This document shows positions 14,073 to 22,241 of a stretch of 23,263 nt of DNA, piece after piece. Made by a program: the position numbers and the translations under genes. Each line of letters begins with the position of its first letter. The first letter of the stretch is position 1. Below the pieces are notes generated by a model that saw only the letters and a list, made by a program, of their open reading frames with translations, ran no database searches and was not told where the DNA came from. The stretch lies in IMG/VR virus record IMGVR_UViG_3300037502_001690, positions 1-23,263 of that record; one strand, 5' to 3'. Source of the stretch: a virus.

Positions 14073-14399
14073 ATGGCCTCTCAAGTCGCAGACATCGGCG
14101 TGACCGCTTACAGCGAAAACCTCACGCAATCCGTCCAGATCACCAAGTCTCTGGAGGAGCTTCACATTTCCGAAAAGGACGGCAGTTATGGCCAAGGTAA
14201 AGCCTTTGACCCGACCTTTGAAATCGTGGTCAACGGGCGCGGAGACTTCCCGACGCTCGACGTGGGCGGCGCGGCCACCATCACGGGAGTCACCGGCGGG
14301 GCCAGCGTGGTCACGAGCCTGTCGATCACCGAGCGCAACGAGGACTATCCCGACTGGACGTTCACTCAGCGCAATTGGCCGGGCGCGACCTTATCGTAA
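14073..14399 (+). CDS. Putative tail tube protein B, paralogue of A, 108 aa
   Basis: Similar in size and pattern to the preceding gene product, with SLEELHISEKDGSYG (about 25-39), NGRGDFPTLDVGGAATITGV (54-73) and the closing strands LSITERNEDYPDWTFTQRNW. It begins 3 nt after the previous stop at an ATG without SD. The junction sequence CTTAACCTATGGCCTC (14065-14080) recurs at 17723-17738 before another tail gene. It could be the main tube subunit with A as a minor ring, or the reverse. Confidence 0.55.
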   Translation: MASQVADIGVTAYSENLTQSVQITKSLEELHISEKDGSYGQGKAFDPTFEIVVNGRGDFPTLDVGGAATITGVTGGASVVTSLSITERNEDYPDWTFTQRNWPGATLS

Positions 14400-14408
14400 T
14401 ACCGGCTG

Positions 14409-14855
14409 ATGCAGGTCCGAGTGGTCAAATCGAGGGACGATCAGCCTCTCTCTTCCTTGGAAGGCGCGTCTTGTGTTGCCGCGCTGACGGCGGGCTACCG
14501 CCTCATTGACGGCAAGCAGATCAAGAATTTCGAGGATTACGTCGAAGACACCGGCACAGGCGAACTGATCCGCGAAACCGTGTGGGTCTTCGATGACACC
14601 GTGACGGCCGACTTTGGCGACGAGCGCTTGCCGCTGGAGGCGTTCCTTGCCAAGTTCCGCGACTTGGAGTGGTGCCAAGCCAACCCGTCACACCCGATTG
14701 CCTACCTGCGCCACCAGCACGAAAACCTGTCCAAGTTCCGCGACCACTTCCGCAAGCATCGTCCGATGATCCTGCTCCGCAAGGGCAAGCGCACGCTGAA
14801 GATCCGCCCGGATTTGACTCCTGAAGACAAAGCAAAATGGCTCAAACTACTTTGA
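14409..14855 (+). CDS. Hypothetical tail-region protein, 148 aa
   Basis: Not recognised. The N-terminal half is mixed (QVRVVKSRDDQPLSSLEGASC) and the C-terminal half is helical and basic with several His (YLRHQHENLSKFRDHFRKHR) and a closing helix PEDKAKWLKLL. The last 19 nt overlap the start of the tail chaperone gene. Located between tail tube and G/GT genes, it may be a tail-assembly factor. The ATG has no SD; the 10-nt gap and absence of another frame support the gene. Confidence 0.55.
   Translation: MQVRVVKSRDDQPLSSLEGASCVAALTAGYRLIDGKQIKNFEDYVEDTGTGELIRETVWVFDDTVTADFGDERLPLEAFLAKFRDLEWCQANPSHPIAYLRHQHENLSKFRDHFRKHRPMILLRKGKRTLKIRPDLTPEDKAKWLKLL
14813..14819 (+). promoter_or_regulatory. 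TTTGACT start-proximal motif (6/7 match)
   Basis: A near copy of TTTGACA lies 17 nt before ATG 14837, inside the end of the previous gene. Confidence 0.3.
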
Positions 14856-15256
14856 CCGAAGAGGCGTTCCTTGAACCAAGTCTCAAGGAGATTGGAGACT
14901 TCAAGCTGCGGCCCTTCACGCTCGGCAGCGTCACGCTGTGCAAGAAGCTCGGTCTGTCGCAGTTCACGGGCGAGAAGTCCGACGAGCCGATGGATCAGGT
15001 CGAGCAACTGCGCCAGGTCGCGGGCTTCCTGTTTATCCACTGCGAACCCGTCGAAAAAGTCCTGCGCGCCGTCCGCGACAAGCAGCACTTGGAGGACGAG
15101 TTGCTGCGCTACCAGTTGCAAATCCCGCTCTCCATCGTGCCGCAGGTCATGGAGGAGATTCAGCGCGTGGGCGACATGACCGGCGCGGCCTCCGTGGAGA
15201 TCGTCGAAAAGCCCGCTGCGCCGGGCGCATCCCAAGCCGCACCGCCGGGAAACTGA
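14837..15256 (+). CDS. Tail assembly chaperone, G-like, 139 aa
   Basis: This gene has the size and position of lambda G (140 aa), whose product binds the tape measure and is needed for tail assembly but is absent from virions. The protein is acidic and helical (GEKSDEPMDQVEQLRQVAGFLF; IPLSIVPQVMEEIQRVGDM). Its final codons, ccG GGA AAC TGA, are a slippery heptamer directly before the stop, as used in many phages to make a G-T fusion. The ATG overlaps the previous gene by 19 nt and has a TTTGACT motif 17 nt upstream. Confidence 0.8.
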   Translation: MAQTTLTEEAFLEPSLKEIGDFKLRPFTLGSVTLCKKLGLSQFTGEKSDEPMDQVEQLRQVAGFLFIHCEPVEKVLRAVRDKQHLEDELLRYQLQIPLSIVPQVMEEIQRVGDMTGAASVEIVEKPAAPGASQAAPPGN

Positions 15257-15483
15257 CCGAGCCAACGTGGATTGCGACCTTCGCGTTCACGTTGGCGCGA
15301 GAAACCGGATGGTCTGAACATTACATCATCTGGGAACTGCCGCTCGCCCGACTCCTGCAATACCAGCACTGCGCCCTGCGGGCCAATGACGTGTGGACCG
15401 TCCCGCCGGGCCCTCCGACAGGGGAGACGGTGGACGCCTTTGAGCGGATGGCGGCTTTGACAGAGATGTTTTCAGCAGAATGA
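14837..15483 (+). CDS. Tail assembly chaperone fusion, GT-like, made by -1 frameshift (215 aa)
   Basis: If ribosomes slip back one base on G_GGA_AAC (15247-15253), translation continues with LTEPTWIATFAFTLARETGW to the stop at 15481-15483, adding 76 residues to the 139 of the short form. The extension frame has no ATG, GTG or TTG of its own between the junction and this coding-like stretch, so frameshifting is the simplest way to express it. The T-like part, with YIIWELPLARLLQYQHCAL, resembles the helical extensions of chaperones that bind the tail tube protein. Its stop overlaps the next start (ATGA). Confidence 0.75.
15247..15296 (+). promoter_or_regulatory. -1 programmed ribosomal frameshift signal
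   Basis: The slippery heptamer GGGAAAC (15247-15253) is in the correct X_XXY_YYZ phase, with the stop codon directly after it. After a 7-nt spacer, GCCAACGTG (15261-15269) pairs perfectly with CACGTTGGC (15288-15296). The loop contains a second small stem, GCGA/TCGC (15274-15277 / 15281-15284). Heptamer, spacer and stem match known phage and retroviral signals; lambda uses GGGAAAG. Confidence 0.8.
15456..15462 (+). promoter_or_regulatory. TTTGACA start-proximal motif
   Basis: It lies in the end of the GT frame (read as Leu-Thr), 17 nt before ATG 15480. The start has no SD. Confidence 0.45.
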
Positions 15484-16118
15484 AAGCGCGCTTTGAAGTC
15501 GATTCGACCAAGCTGATGGAGGCTTTCCGCAAGTTTCAATCAGCCAGCAAGCGCAACGCCACGGTCAACTTGAAGCAACAGGCCAAGTTGCTGGTGGTTG
15601 ATCTCGTCAAAGTCACGCCACCGAACAAGAATTTTAAATACAACAAGAAGGGCGGCGAAACCGCCGCGCGCAACGACTTGGCAAAACTCTTCCGCGCCAG
15701 CAAGTCGGCCAGCGCCGAGCGCAATTTAGAGCGCATCCACAAAGCCGCCCGCAATCGCCGGGGCCGTGTTCCACGTGGAGTCGTGCAAGTGCGCGCGGCT
15801 GGCCTCGCAGCCTATCGCAAGACTGTCTTGGCCCGTGTGGGCCGCATGGCCGCAGGCTGGAAAAACGCTGCCAACACGCTCGGCGCGAAGCTGCCCGTCT
15901 GGATCACCCGCCACAGCCTCCCCGGCTTTGGCAAGATCAAGGCCACGGGCTCCGGCATCGAGGTCGAGCTTGCCAACCAATCCGTCTATTCCGGCCAGAA
16001 AGGCTGGGTCGAGCGCGGCGTGAAAGCCGCCATGAAACGCCGCTACTGGCAGATGATCAAGCGTGTGAACTACGCGCAAAGCCAATCGGCCAAACAAGCA
16101 GGCTTCGCCACCACATAG
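15480..16118 (+). CDS. Basic minor tail/connector protein (gp10/Z-like, tentative), 212 aa
   Basis: A very basic, helical protein: FRKFQSASKRNATVNLKQQAKLLVVDLVKVTPP at the start is typical of the HK97-gp10/lambda-Z type of minor tail proteins, which open with a helix and a TP(P/V) turn. A Lys/Arg-rich middle (RNRRGRVPRGVVQVRAAG) follows, and the C-terminus has VYSGQKGWVERGVKAAMKRRYWQMI. The position between the chaperone and the tape measure is odd for that family, which normally precedes the tail tube, so a different tail role is possible. The start overlaps the GT stop (ATGA). Confidence 0.5.
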   Translation: MKARFEVDSTKLMEAFRKFQSASKRNATVNLKQQAKLLVVDLVKVTPPNKNFKYNKKGGETAARNDLAKLFRASKSASAERNLERIHKAARNRRGRVPRGVVQVRAAGLAAYRKTVLARVGRMAAGWKNAANTLGAKLPVWITRHSLPGFGKIKATGSGIEVELANQSVYSGQKGWVERGVKAAMKRRYWQMIKRVNYAQSQSAKQAGFATT

Positions 16119-16119
16119 T

Positions 16120-17727
16120 ATGGCAACCGTAACGACAAAAATGCGGCTCGACACCACGGGCTTTAACCGTGGTCTGAAGTCTGCCGAGTCGTCCATGTCG
16201 AAGTTCAAAGCGGTTGCCGGGCGTGCCGCTTTGGCAGGAGTGGCCGCAGGCTTTGCCGCTGCCACCGCAGCAGCCGCCGGGTTGGCCGCTGGGGTCAAAA
16301 ACGTCTTGGACATCGGCGGGGCGCTTTCCGACCTGTCTACCCGCACGGGCATTGCCGCAGGCGAGCTGCGCGTGTTGCAGGAAGCCTTCAAGCAAAACGG
16401 TCTTTCCGCCGAACAGGTCGGCCCGGCGGTCAACAAGCTCCAGCGCGCTATGGTGGAGGCAGGGCAGGGGCTCCAGACCTACAAGCGAGCGTTTGACCAG
16501 CTTGGCGTCTCTCTCGATGACCTGCGCGGCATGACCGCCGCCGAGCAATTCCAGACCATCGGCGCGGCCATCAATGCCTTGCCCGACCCCGCCGCCCGCG
16601 CAGCCACGGCCATGCAGATCTTTGGGCGCAGCGGCGGCGAACTGCTTACGCTGTTTGCCAACGCTGGCGCGCTATCCGAAGCGGCCACCACCATTGGCAC
16701 GCAGGCCGACCTTCTCACCAAAAACGCCAACATGTTCGACCGGGCGTCCGACATCCTCAACTCGGTCGGGGCCAAGCTGGAGGGATTCTTTGTCGGCGTG
16801 GCCGATCAAATCGTGCCTGCCATCATGCCGCTTTTGGAAGCAGCCAACGGATTGGACTTTGCCAGCATCGGGCAGGACTTGGGGCAGGCCATCGCCTTTG
16901 CCCTGACGGCCATCACCAGCGGCCAGATCGGCAACCTGCTTTCGGCGCAACTGCGCCTTTCAGGCGCTCAGTTTATCAACCTGCTCACCAGCGGACTTGT
17001 CGGCATCACGGCGTTTCTGGCGCAGCGCATGGTCGATATTCCGACTGACTTTGCCACCATCCTCGGCGTTGTGACCAAGCCAGAGTTTTGGCAGGGCGTT
17101 GGCAACGGGCTCCTCGGAGCCGCGCAGAAGTTTGCCGCCATCATCAACCGTGCTGCCGCCGCCTTGCTGGAGGCCGTCTCAAAAGTTCCGGGCCTTAGCG
17201 CCGTAGGCGGAATGGCTGCGACATTCCGTGGCACCGCCGACCGGCTCGACGCCTCGGCCAACCAAAACCTCGGAGAAGCAGGCGACCTGTTAAGCGGCCC
17301 GCTGGCCGAAGTCAGCGCCCGCCTTTCGGCATCTTTCGATAACGCTATCAACGCCGCCGCCATTGCCATGGAGGCCGCAGGCGAAACTATCGACACCTCC
17401 GAGCTGGAAGCCGCCCGCGACGGCATCGTTAACACAATCAGCGAGCAGATGAAGGCCAACGAGGAAGCTGCCCGCGCCCGTTTCGAAGCCACCAAGACCG
17501 CCACGCCGCTTTTCGACGGCGAAGGCATGGCCGGGGCAGGCCGCAGCAACACCGGCATCATCGCGCAATCGCTCCAGAAAGTTGGCGGCGGCGCGGCCTT
17601 TGCCCGCTTCTCCGACGCGGCCAACCCCGCCGCCCAAGCCGTCCGCGAGCAGCAAAAGACCAACGGATTCCTCGCCCGCATCGAACAAAAACTTACGCCT
17701 CAATCTATGGCCCTCATGCCCGCTTAA
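16120..17727 (+). CDS. Tail tape measure protein, 535 aa
   Basis: The gene directly downstream of chaperone genes with the right character: an N-terminal TTKMRLDTTGFNRGLKSAESSMSKF (tape-measure-type opening), an Ala/Gly-rich hydrophobic segment (about 34-58), long helical stretches with many Ala, and hydrophobic segments around 275-310. It sets tail length and is injected during infection. At 535 residues it is short beside lambda H (853 aa), which predicts a short siphovirus tail. The ATG follows the preceding stop by one base and has no SD. Confidence 0.85.
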   Translation: MATVTTKMRLDTTGFNRGLKSAESSMSKFKAVAGRAALAGVAAGFAAATAAAAGLAAGVKNVLDIGGALSDLSTRTGIAAGELRVLQEAFKQNGLSAEQVGPAVNKLQRAMVEAGQGLQTYKRAFDQLGVSLDDLRGMTAAEQFQTIGAAINALPDPAARAATAMQIFGRSGGELLTLFANAGALSEAATTIGTQADLLTKNANMFDRASDILNSVGAKLEGFFVGVADQIVPAIMPLLEAANGLDFASIGQDLGQAIAFALTAITSGQIGNLLSAQLRLSGAQFINLLTSGLVGITAFLAQRMVDIPTDFATILGVVTKPEFWQGVGNGLLGAAQKFAAIINRAAAALLEAVSKVPGLSAVGGMAATFRGTADRLDASANQNLGEAGDLLSGPLAEVSARLSASFDNAINAAAIAMEAAGETIDTSELEAARDGIVNTISEQMKANEEAARARFEATKTATPLFDGEGMAGAGRSNTGIIAQSLQKVGGGAAFARFSDAANPAAQAVREQQKTNGFLARIEQKLTPQSMALMPA

Positions 17728-17730
17728 CCT

Positions 17731-18420
17731 ATGGCCTCATTTCAAACAGCCGGATACCGCAGCACGATCACCCCCGAAGGGCGCCGGATCGTGCAAATCC
17801 CCGTCAGCGTCACCGACGACAACGCGGCCAGCGTTCCGTCCGCTCCGAGCGGGATGCGCCTTGTCTCCAGTGAATACACCATCCGCCCCGACGGTGGGCG
17901 CGACTACGTGTTCACTTACGAATCGGCAGGCACCGCGCCGGGGGACGCTCAGATTCAAGTCAACGGCCAAGCCGCGCAGGAACCCATCGAGACGCACCCG
18001 GCATTCAACGGCCAGCAAGGCGGCGGCACCGTGTCGGATGCCGACCTTGCCGCCATCAAAGCCTCGCTTAGTGACGGCTCCACGCCTCAATTCACGGGCA
18101 CCGGGGCCGCGCTGACCGCCGCGCAAAACCTTTACAGGCTCATGCTAAAAGGCGTGACGCACTTTTTTACGCCAAGTGGCATTACCTACTCCGAGACATT
18201 CGACGAAACCGTAAAGCCCAACCTTACCGAGCTTTGCACCGTGGACCGCCCGCCGCCCGACGCGCCTTCTTTGCGCCAAGGGGCAAACTGGCTGATGATC
18301 GGCATCCGCGCGCAAAAACTCTACCAGCCCGAAAGCGGCAACAGCTTTTGGCGCGTCACCCGCGAATGGCTGGCCAGCGGCCCGCGCGGCTGGAACGCCG
18401 ATTTCGACATCTACAAGTAG
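17731..18420 (+). CDS. Tail tip / minor tail protein (positional), 229 aa
   Basis: I recognise no family. The first ~80 residues are beta-rich with Ig-like spacing (VQIPVSVTDDN..., EYTIRPDGGRDYVFTYE), then a Gly/Gln linker, and a C-terminal domain with GVTHFFTPSGITYSET and SFWRVTREWLASGPRGWNADFDIYK. It directly follows the tape measure, where siphoviruses encode distal tail or tip proteins. The start shares a 16-base sequence with the junction at 14065-14080. No SD is visible. Confidence 0.55.
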   Translation: MASFQTAGYRSTITPEGRRIVQIPVSVTDDNAASVPSAPSGMRLVSSEYTIRPDGGRDYVFTYESAGTAPGDAQIQVNGQAAQEPIETHPAFNGQQGGGTVSDADLAAIKASLSDGSTPQFTGTGAALTAAQNLYRLMLKGVTHFFTPSGITYSETFDETVKPNLTELCTVDRPPPDAPSLRQGANWLMIGIRAQKLYQPESGNSFWRVTREWLASGPRGWNADFDIYK

Positions 18421-18423
18421 GCC

Positions 18424-19053
18424 ATGCGAAGCGGCATCCGCGAATTTCAGCCCCGCCAGCCGCTTGATCGCCAATTAAGCGCGGGCACGCTTAACGCCAT
18501 CCTGCGGGAATTGGAAAGCCTGCGGATCACCCGCGTGGTCAACGGCACCTTCCGCAAGCTGCCGGGCGGAACAGAAATCACCGTGGCCCCACAGCGCGGC
18601 AGCAGCAGCACCCCCGAAACAACGCACCCCTTTCAAATCACCAGTGCGCCTGATCCCGAAAGCAACCCTGAGTCACCTTCCTACTTGGCCACCGTGCGCC
18701 CCGGGACCATTAACCAGATCATTGCAGACAACCATTTCGATGGCGGCGAGTTGAGGGAGTTTTCTGTCTCTTCAGACGCATTGAACTACGTTGTGCTGAC
18801 GGCCACGACCAACGGAAAAGAAATCACCTCGGCAACACTGTCAGTTGAAAATGCCGCCCCCGCAGCGCAAACAGCAACGGTGTTTTCGTTGCCGACAGAG
18901 GTCAAATATACGCTGGGCATCATTTACAATTCCGCCGTCTTCCAGATAGCAAAAACCAACATTGTTCTAACGGGCAAAATTGTCGTCAGTGAATCTCGGA
19001 CGGTGAGCAATCCGGGAGAGCTTCCGTTCAACAGCTACTACATCTGGGCATGA
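18424..19053 (+). CDS. Putative tail tip/fibre-associated structural protein, 209 aa
   Basis: Not assigned to a family. The N-terminus (REFQPRQPLDRQLSAGTLNAILRELESLR) is helical; the rest is beta-rich, with PSYLATVRPGTINQIIADNHFD near the centre and a Ser/Thr/Ala-rich C-terminus ending in SYYIWA. AAGTAGG precedes the ATG, and the stop overlaps the next gene (ATGA). The 4-nt coupling to the large fibre-like gene suggests the two products act together at the tail tip. Confidence 0.55.
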   Translation: MRSGIREFQPRQPLDRQLSAGTLNAILRELESLRITRVVNGTFRKLPGGTEITVAPQRGSSSTPETTHPFQITSAPDPESNPESPSYLATVRPGTINQIIADNHFDGGELREFSVSSDALNYVVLTATTNGKEITSATLSVENAAPAAQTATVFSLPTEVKYTLGIIYNSAVFQIAKTNIVLTGKIVVSESRTVSNPGELPFNSYYIWA

Positions 19054-21191
19054 TTTCATGGACCGAAACAGCACCGTTTGCCGAGGCCTCCCAAAGTTAC
19101 AGCTTTTCTGAGTCTTACTCGTCGGAATACACCACTTGGCTTTTCGGAGGAACCGAGCCCTACCAAGATGAAACTTGGTCTGGTTCTGGTGGCGCGACTA
19201 TTTCCTCTGGAATCGACGGCGCTGGAGAAAGCACTTACAGCAAGGTCGAATCTGCTTGCAGCTATGTTGCTCAAATTCTGCGAAACCAAACCCTGACAGG
19301 AATTGTTGCAACGAGTCGCGAAACCCAGCGCACCGAACGGCGGACCAGCAATGTAGACTTTGGCTCTACCACAGAAGTTGTCGGAAGCATACTGGGGTCA
19401 ACAAGCAACAACTGGAATTTCAGAACGCAGTTTGGTGAGCAAACATTTTTCCAAGGCGTCACAGACTTGGCGGCAAATATTATTTCTACGTTCACGCCGA
19501 CAACTTTGACCTGCCAGACAACCACCGTTACGACCGTTGGCAATGTTCTAAAAACAACAACCCAAACCGACGCGGCAAGAAGCACGACAGGAACAACAGT
19601 CTCTTCGACCACTTCTCAAAAAGGCTCGGCATTTCAAACCCTGACCGGGACGTTCCCAAGAACAACGACAGCAACGCGCACCAAGCTCAGTGTTTACGCG
19701 GACTCGGCATCTACAACCCGGACAACATCCACCACCTACAACGGGGGGCGAACCGGGGTGTTGTTCGGCCAGTCGGTTACGCTGAGCGTTCCTCACAAGA
19801 AAATCACCAAATACTTGCTGACAAGGAACGAAGATGTCTGGCAATTTACGACGACATCGGCGGGCTTGGCCAACCTTTCGCAGGTTGCTTCCAAGCTACC
19901 AACATCGGGAAGCGTTCAAGAGAAAACCGAATTGGCCTCAGTGTTTGCCACAACACTGCCGTGGGAAATTGTCACTATCGACGGCGGTGAATACCTAACG
20001 CAACAAGCCGCAAGTTGGGATCAGGTTACCTTTACGTCAACCTACTCCTTGTGGAAGACGGAAACATCAACGCTTACTTCTTGGGCGCTGGCCAGCAATG
20101 CCGCTTTTGGGAATCGGTTGGGTCTGCCCGCGACCTCTTTCACATATACGCAGACCTACCAGCGCCAGACGACATCAACCAGTGAAGCGGTCTCATCTTC
20201 GTTTGTCAGCGGGCTGTCTCAAAGCTCGTTTGCCACAACCACCCAAAGCATTGGCGCTTTTAGCCGCGGGCAAAGTTATTCGACGGAATACCCAACCACG
20301 ACCACCGTCAGCGCCGATGTCCCGGTGGCCATCGTCGGCTCGTCATCTTATTCCGGCTTTGGCGGATTTACACAATTAACAATTACCAACGGGGTCACGA
20401 CCACCACCATCGGAGCCGATGTTAGCACCGAAATAAATTCAACCTATGTATCCACCGAAGCCCGCGCTTCAAATGTGATAAAGACGCAACTGTTTTACCA
20501 ACTCACGGGCGGCCAGGTGTCGGTCAACGAAACGTCATTTGCCGACGGGTGGGCTGCGCCGAACGCGCCAAGCGATGTTGCCTTTCTTGTGAGCGCGGCG
20601 GGGGTCAGCTTCCCCTTGAATGCCATCTTTTCGTGGCAGAAGCCTGCCGATTTGCTCAGTGCGCGACCGAGGATAAACGTCCCGACACTGACCTCCAGTT
20701 CCAGATCCGATCAGAACGGCAGCACAACTTTTTCAGTGTGGGGCGGCGGAGTCACCACCCGCAGCCAAGGATCGGCGTCGGACGCGCAGGCTGTCAGTTC
20801 TTCGGGCGCATGGGTAACAGTGGGCCAAGCCGCAACCTCTCAAAACCCGTTTGCTTTTGATCCTTTGGCTCCGACGCAAACAGTGGTCGAAGGGGCAAAT
20901 ACGCTTTCGAGATACGGCGGCATACCGGCAGAGGGGTCCGAGGTGTCGGCCATCCTGCCGCCGGGGCGCTACTGGACAGCAACGGGATCGTCTACGGGGA
21001 CCACCAATGTAACAACAACGACGGCTGTTGGCGGCACCGGCCAAACTGCGGCAATGTTTCTTCCTCAGATTGCCCATAGCGAACTTGCCACAGGATCACC
21101 CATGGCGGCCAGATATTCCGTCGTTCCCGCAGCGCCGTATCCCTCGGCTTCGTTTTTTGAGTCGTGGAACGGAAGCGCACTCGGCCTTTGA
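19050..21191 (+). CDS. Large Ser/Thr-rich fibre-like protein, probable receptor-binding structure, 713 aa
   Basis: A 713-residue protein extremely rich in Ser and Thr with very few Lys or Cys: runs such as TTTTVSADVPVAIVGSSSYS and many short Thr clusters. The composition, lack of long helices and position after tail tip genes fit an extended beta-structured fibre or adhesin-like tail protein, although no trimerisation or chaperone domain is evident. The DNA is somewhat less GC-rich than the head genes. Such Ser/Thr density would offer many O-glycosylation sites, and a glycosyltransferase-like gene follows directly. Receptor binding is inferred, not shown. Confidence 0.6.
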   Translation: MISWTETAPFAEASQSYSFSESYSSEYTTWLFGGTEPYQDETWSGSGGATISSGIDGAGESTYSKVESACSYVAQILRNQTLTGIVATSRETQRTERRTSNVDFGSTTEVVGSILGSTSNNWNFRTQFGEQTFFQGVTDLAANIISTFTPTTLTCQTTTVTTVGNVLKTTTQTDAARSTTGTTVSSTTSQKGSAFQTLTGTFPRTTTATRTKLSVYADSASTTRTTSTTYNGGRTGVLFGQSVTLSVPHKKITKYLLTRNEDVWQFTTTSAGLANLSQVASKLPTSGSVQEKTELASVFATTLPWEIVTIDGGEYLTQQAASWDQVTFTSTYSLWKTETSTLTSWALASNAAFGNRLGLPATSFTYTQTYQRQTTSTSEAVSSSFVSGLSQSSFATTTQSIGAFSRGQSYSTEYPTTTTVSADVPVAIVGSSSYSGFGGFTQLTITNGVTTTTIGADVSTEINSTYVSTEARASNVIKTQLFYQLTGGQVSVNETSFADGWAAPNAPSDVAFLVSAAGVSFPLNAIFSWQKPADLLSARPRINVPTLTSSSRSDQNGSTTFSVWGGGVTTRSQGSASDAQAVSSSGAWVTVGQAATSQNPFAFDPLAPTQTVVEGANTLSRYGGIPAEGSEVSAILPPGRYWTATGSSTGTTNVTTTTAVGGTGQTAAMFLPQIAHSELATGSPMAARYSVVPAAPYPSASFFESWNGSALGL

Positions 21192-21193
21192 CA
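21187..21193 (+). promoter_or_regulatory. TTTGACA start-proximal motif (contains the upstream stop)
   Basis: The fibre gene's TGA (21189-21191) is embedded; the motif continues as TTTGACACCCGC and lies 16 nt before GTG 21210, which has no SD. Confidence 0.5.
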
Positions 21194-21209
21194 CCCGCCG
21201 CGCTGCCGA

Positions 21210-22241
21210 GTGCTGGCCATAGCGACATACGCGACCAAGAGCTATTTCTTTTGCTGGCCGCAATTTCTGCGCCGGATCGCCGCTGCAGCCGGGCACCATG
21301 CCGAGGCGCATTTCATTCTGGCGACTGACCAGAGCAAGGAGGCCAAGGACGCCATCGAGGCGGCGCGGCACGAGCTTCCCGAGGGGTGGCGCATCCAAGC
21401 CGTGCAACTGCCGCTGGAGGACGGCGGGGCCGAGGGCAAGGACTACCAAGTGGAGGCCCAAATGCGGATTGCCGCGTTGCAAGGGGCCGCGTTTGCCGCC
21501 GCCCGCAAGATCCGCGCGACGGCCCTGTGGAGCGTGGAAGCCGACAACCTTGTCCCGGCTGACGCGCTGCGGGTGGCTGAGTGGGCACTGCAAATGCCGC
21601 AGGCGGACGGGTCGCCGTATTACGAGGTCGCCGCCGTGACTTATCCGAATGGTCTTTTTCTCGGCGGCAACGGGACGCCCCAAAACCCCATCGCCGAGGA
21701 CTTCACCGAAAAGGAGCGCAAGCTACCGCCGCGCCTCGTCCGCGCCTTGGAAGCCTGCCGCGAGCGGCTGAAGGCCGAGCCGACCAGCGAGCGCGAAGGC
21801 AAGCGCCTTGGCCGATTGCATGAGCGGGTGAAGAAGTGCCCGCCGGATGGCAACATTTGGGAAATTACTGCCAAGCACGGATGGCGGCGGCGCGGATGGA
21901 TGGACTTCGCGTATCCCGGTATTGGTCGCGGGGCCATCGTCCCGTCCGATTGGTGCGGCCTCGGCTGCACGCTGCTCTCGGCCAAGGCGTTGGCGCTGGC
22001 TGAGTTTAGTGGCTACGACGGACGCGGCACGCAAGACCTGTTCCTGTGCTGGCACCGCTGGCACCCGGCAGGGCTGCGGATCGCCTGCATTCCGCACACG
22101 GCGGCGGACCACGTGAAGCGCAAGGGCAAGGACGCACCCGCCGATGCGCCCGACATCATCCATTATCGAGCCTACCACGAAACCGAGGGCGAATACCGGG
22201 GCCACCTCCGCGTCCGGCAACAACCTTGGATGCCATGTTAG
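21210..22241 (+). CDS. Putative GT-A-fold glycosyltransferase, 343 aa
   Basis: The layout is that of a GT-A nucleotide-sugar transferase: a first strand LAIATYATKSYFFCWPQFL, a second strand HFILATD (34-40), the DxD-like acidic site ALWSVEADNLVPADAL (105-120) where E110-A-D112 would bind the metal and donor, and a C-terminal acceptor-side segment VPSDWCGLGCTLLSAKAL (about 244-261) followed by FSGYDGRGTQDLFLCW. I cannot name a CAZy family. The GTG start is chosen for the TTTGACA upstream and because no ATG precedes it. It overlaps the RmlC-like gene by 7 nt, so the pair is co-translated. Confidence 0.6.
   Translation: MLAIATYATKSYFFCWPQFLRRIAAAAGHHAEAHFILATDQSKEAKDAIEAARHELPEGWRIQAVQLPLEDGGAEGKDYQVEAQMRIAALQGAAFAAARKIRATALWSVEADNLVPADALRVAEWALQMPQADGSPYYEVAAVTYPNGLFLGGNGTPQNPIAEDFTEKERKLPPRLVRALEACRERLKAEPTSEREGKRLGRLHERVKKCPPDGNIWEITAKHGWRRRGWMDFAYPGIGRGAIVPSDWCGLGCTLLSAKALALAEFSGYDGRGTQDLFLCWHRWHPAGLRIACIPHTAADHVKRKGKDAPADAPDIIHYRAYHETEGEYRGHLRVRQQPWMPC

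Noticed and set aside
14938-15246. Independent gene in the frame of the T-like extension
   Set aside because: The upstream part is Arg/Gly/Pro-rich shadow sequence of the chaperone gene. Only the part after the slippery site looks like protein, and it has no start codon, so the frameshift model is better.
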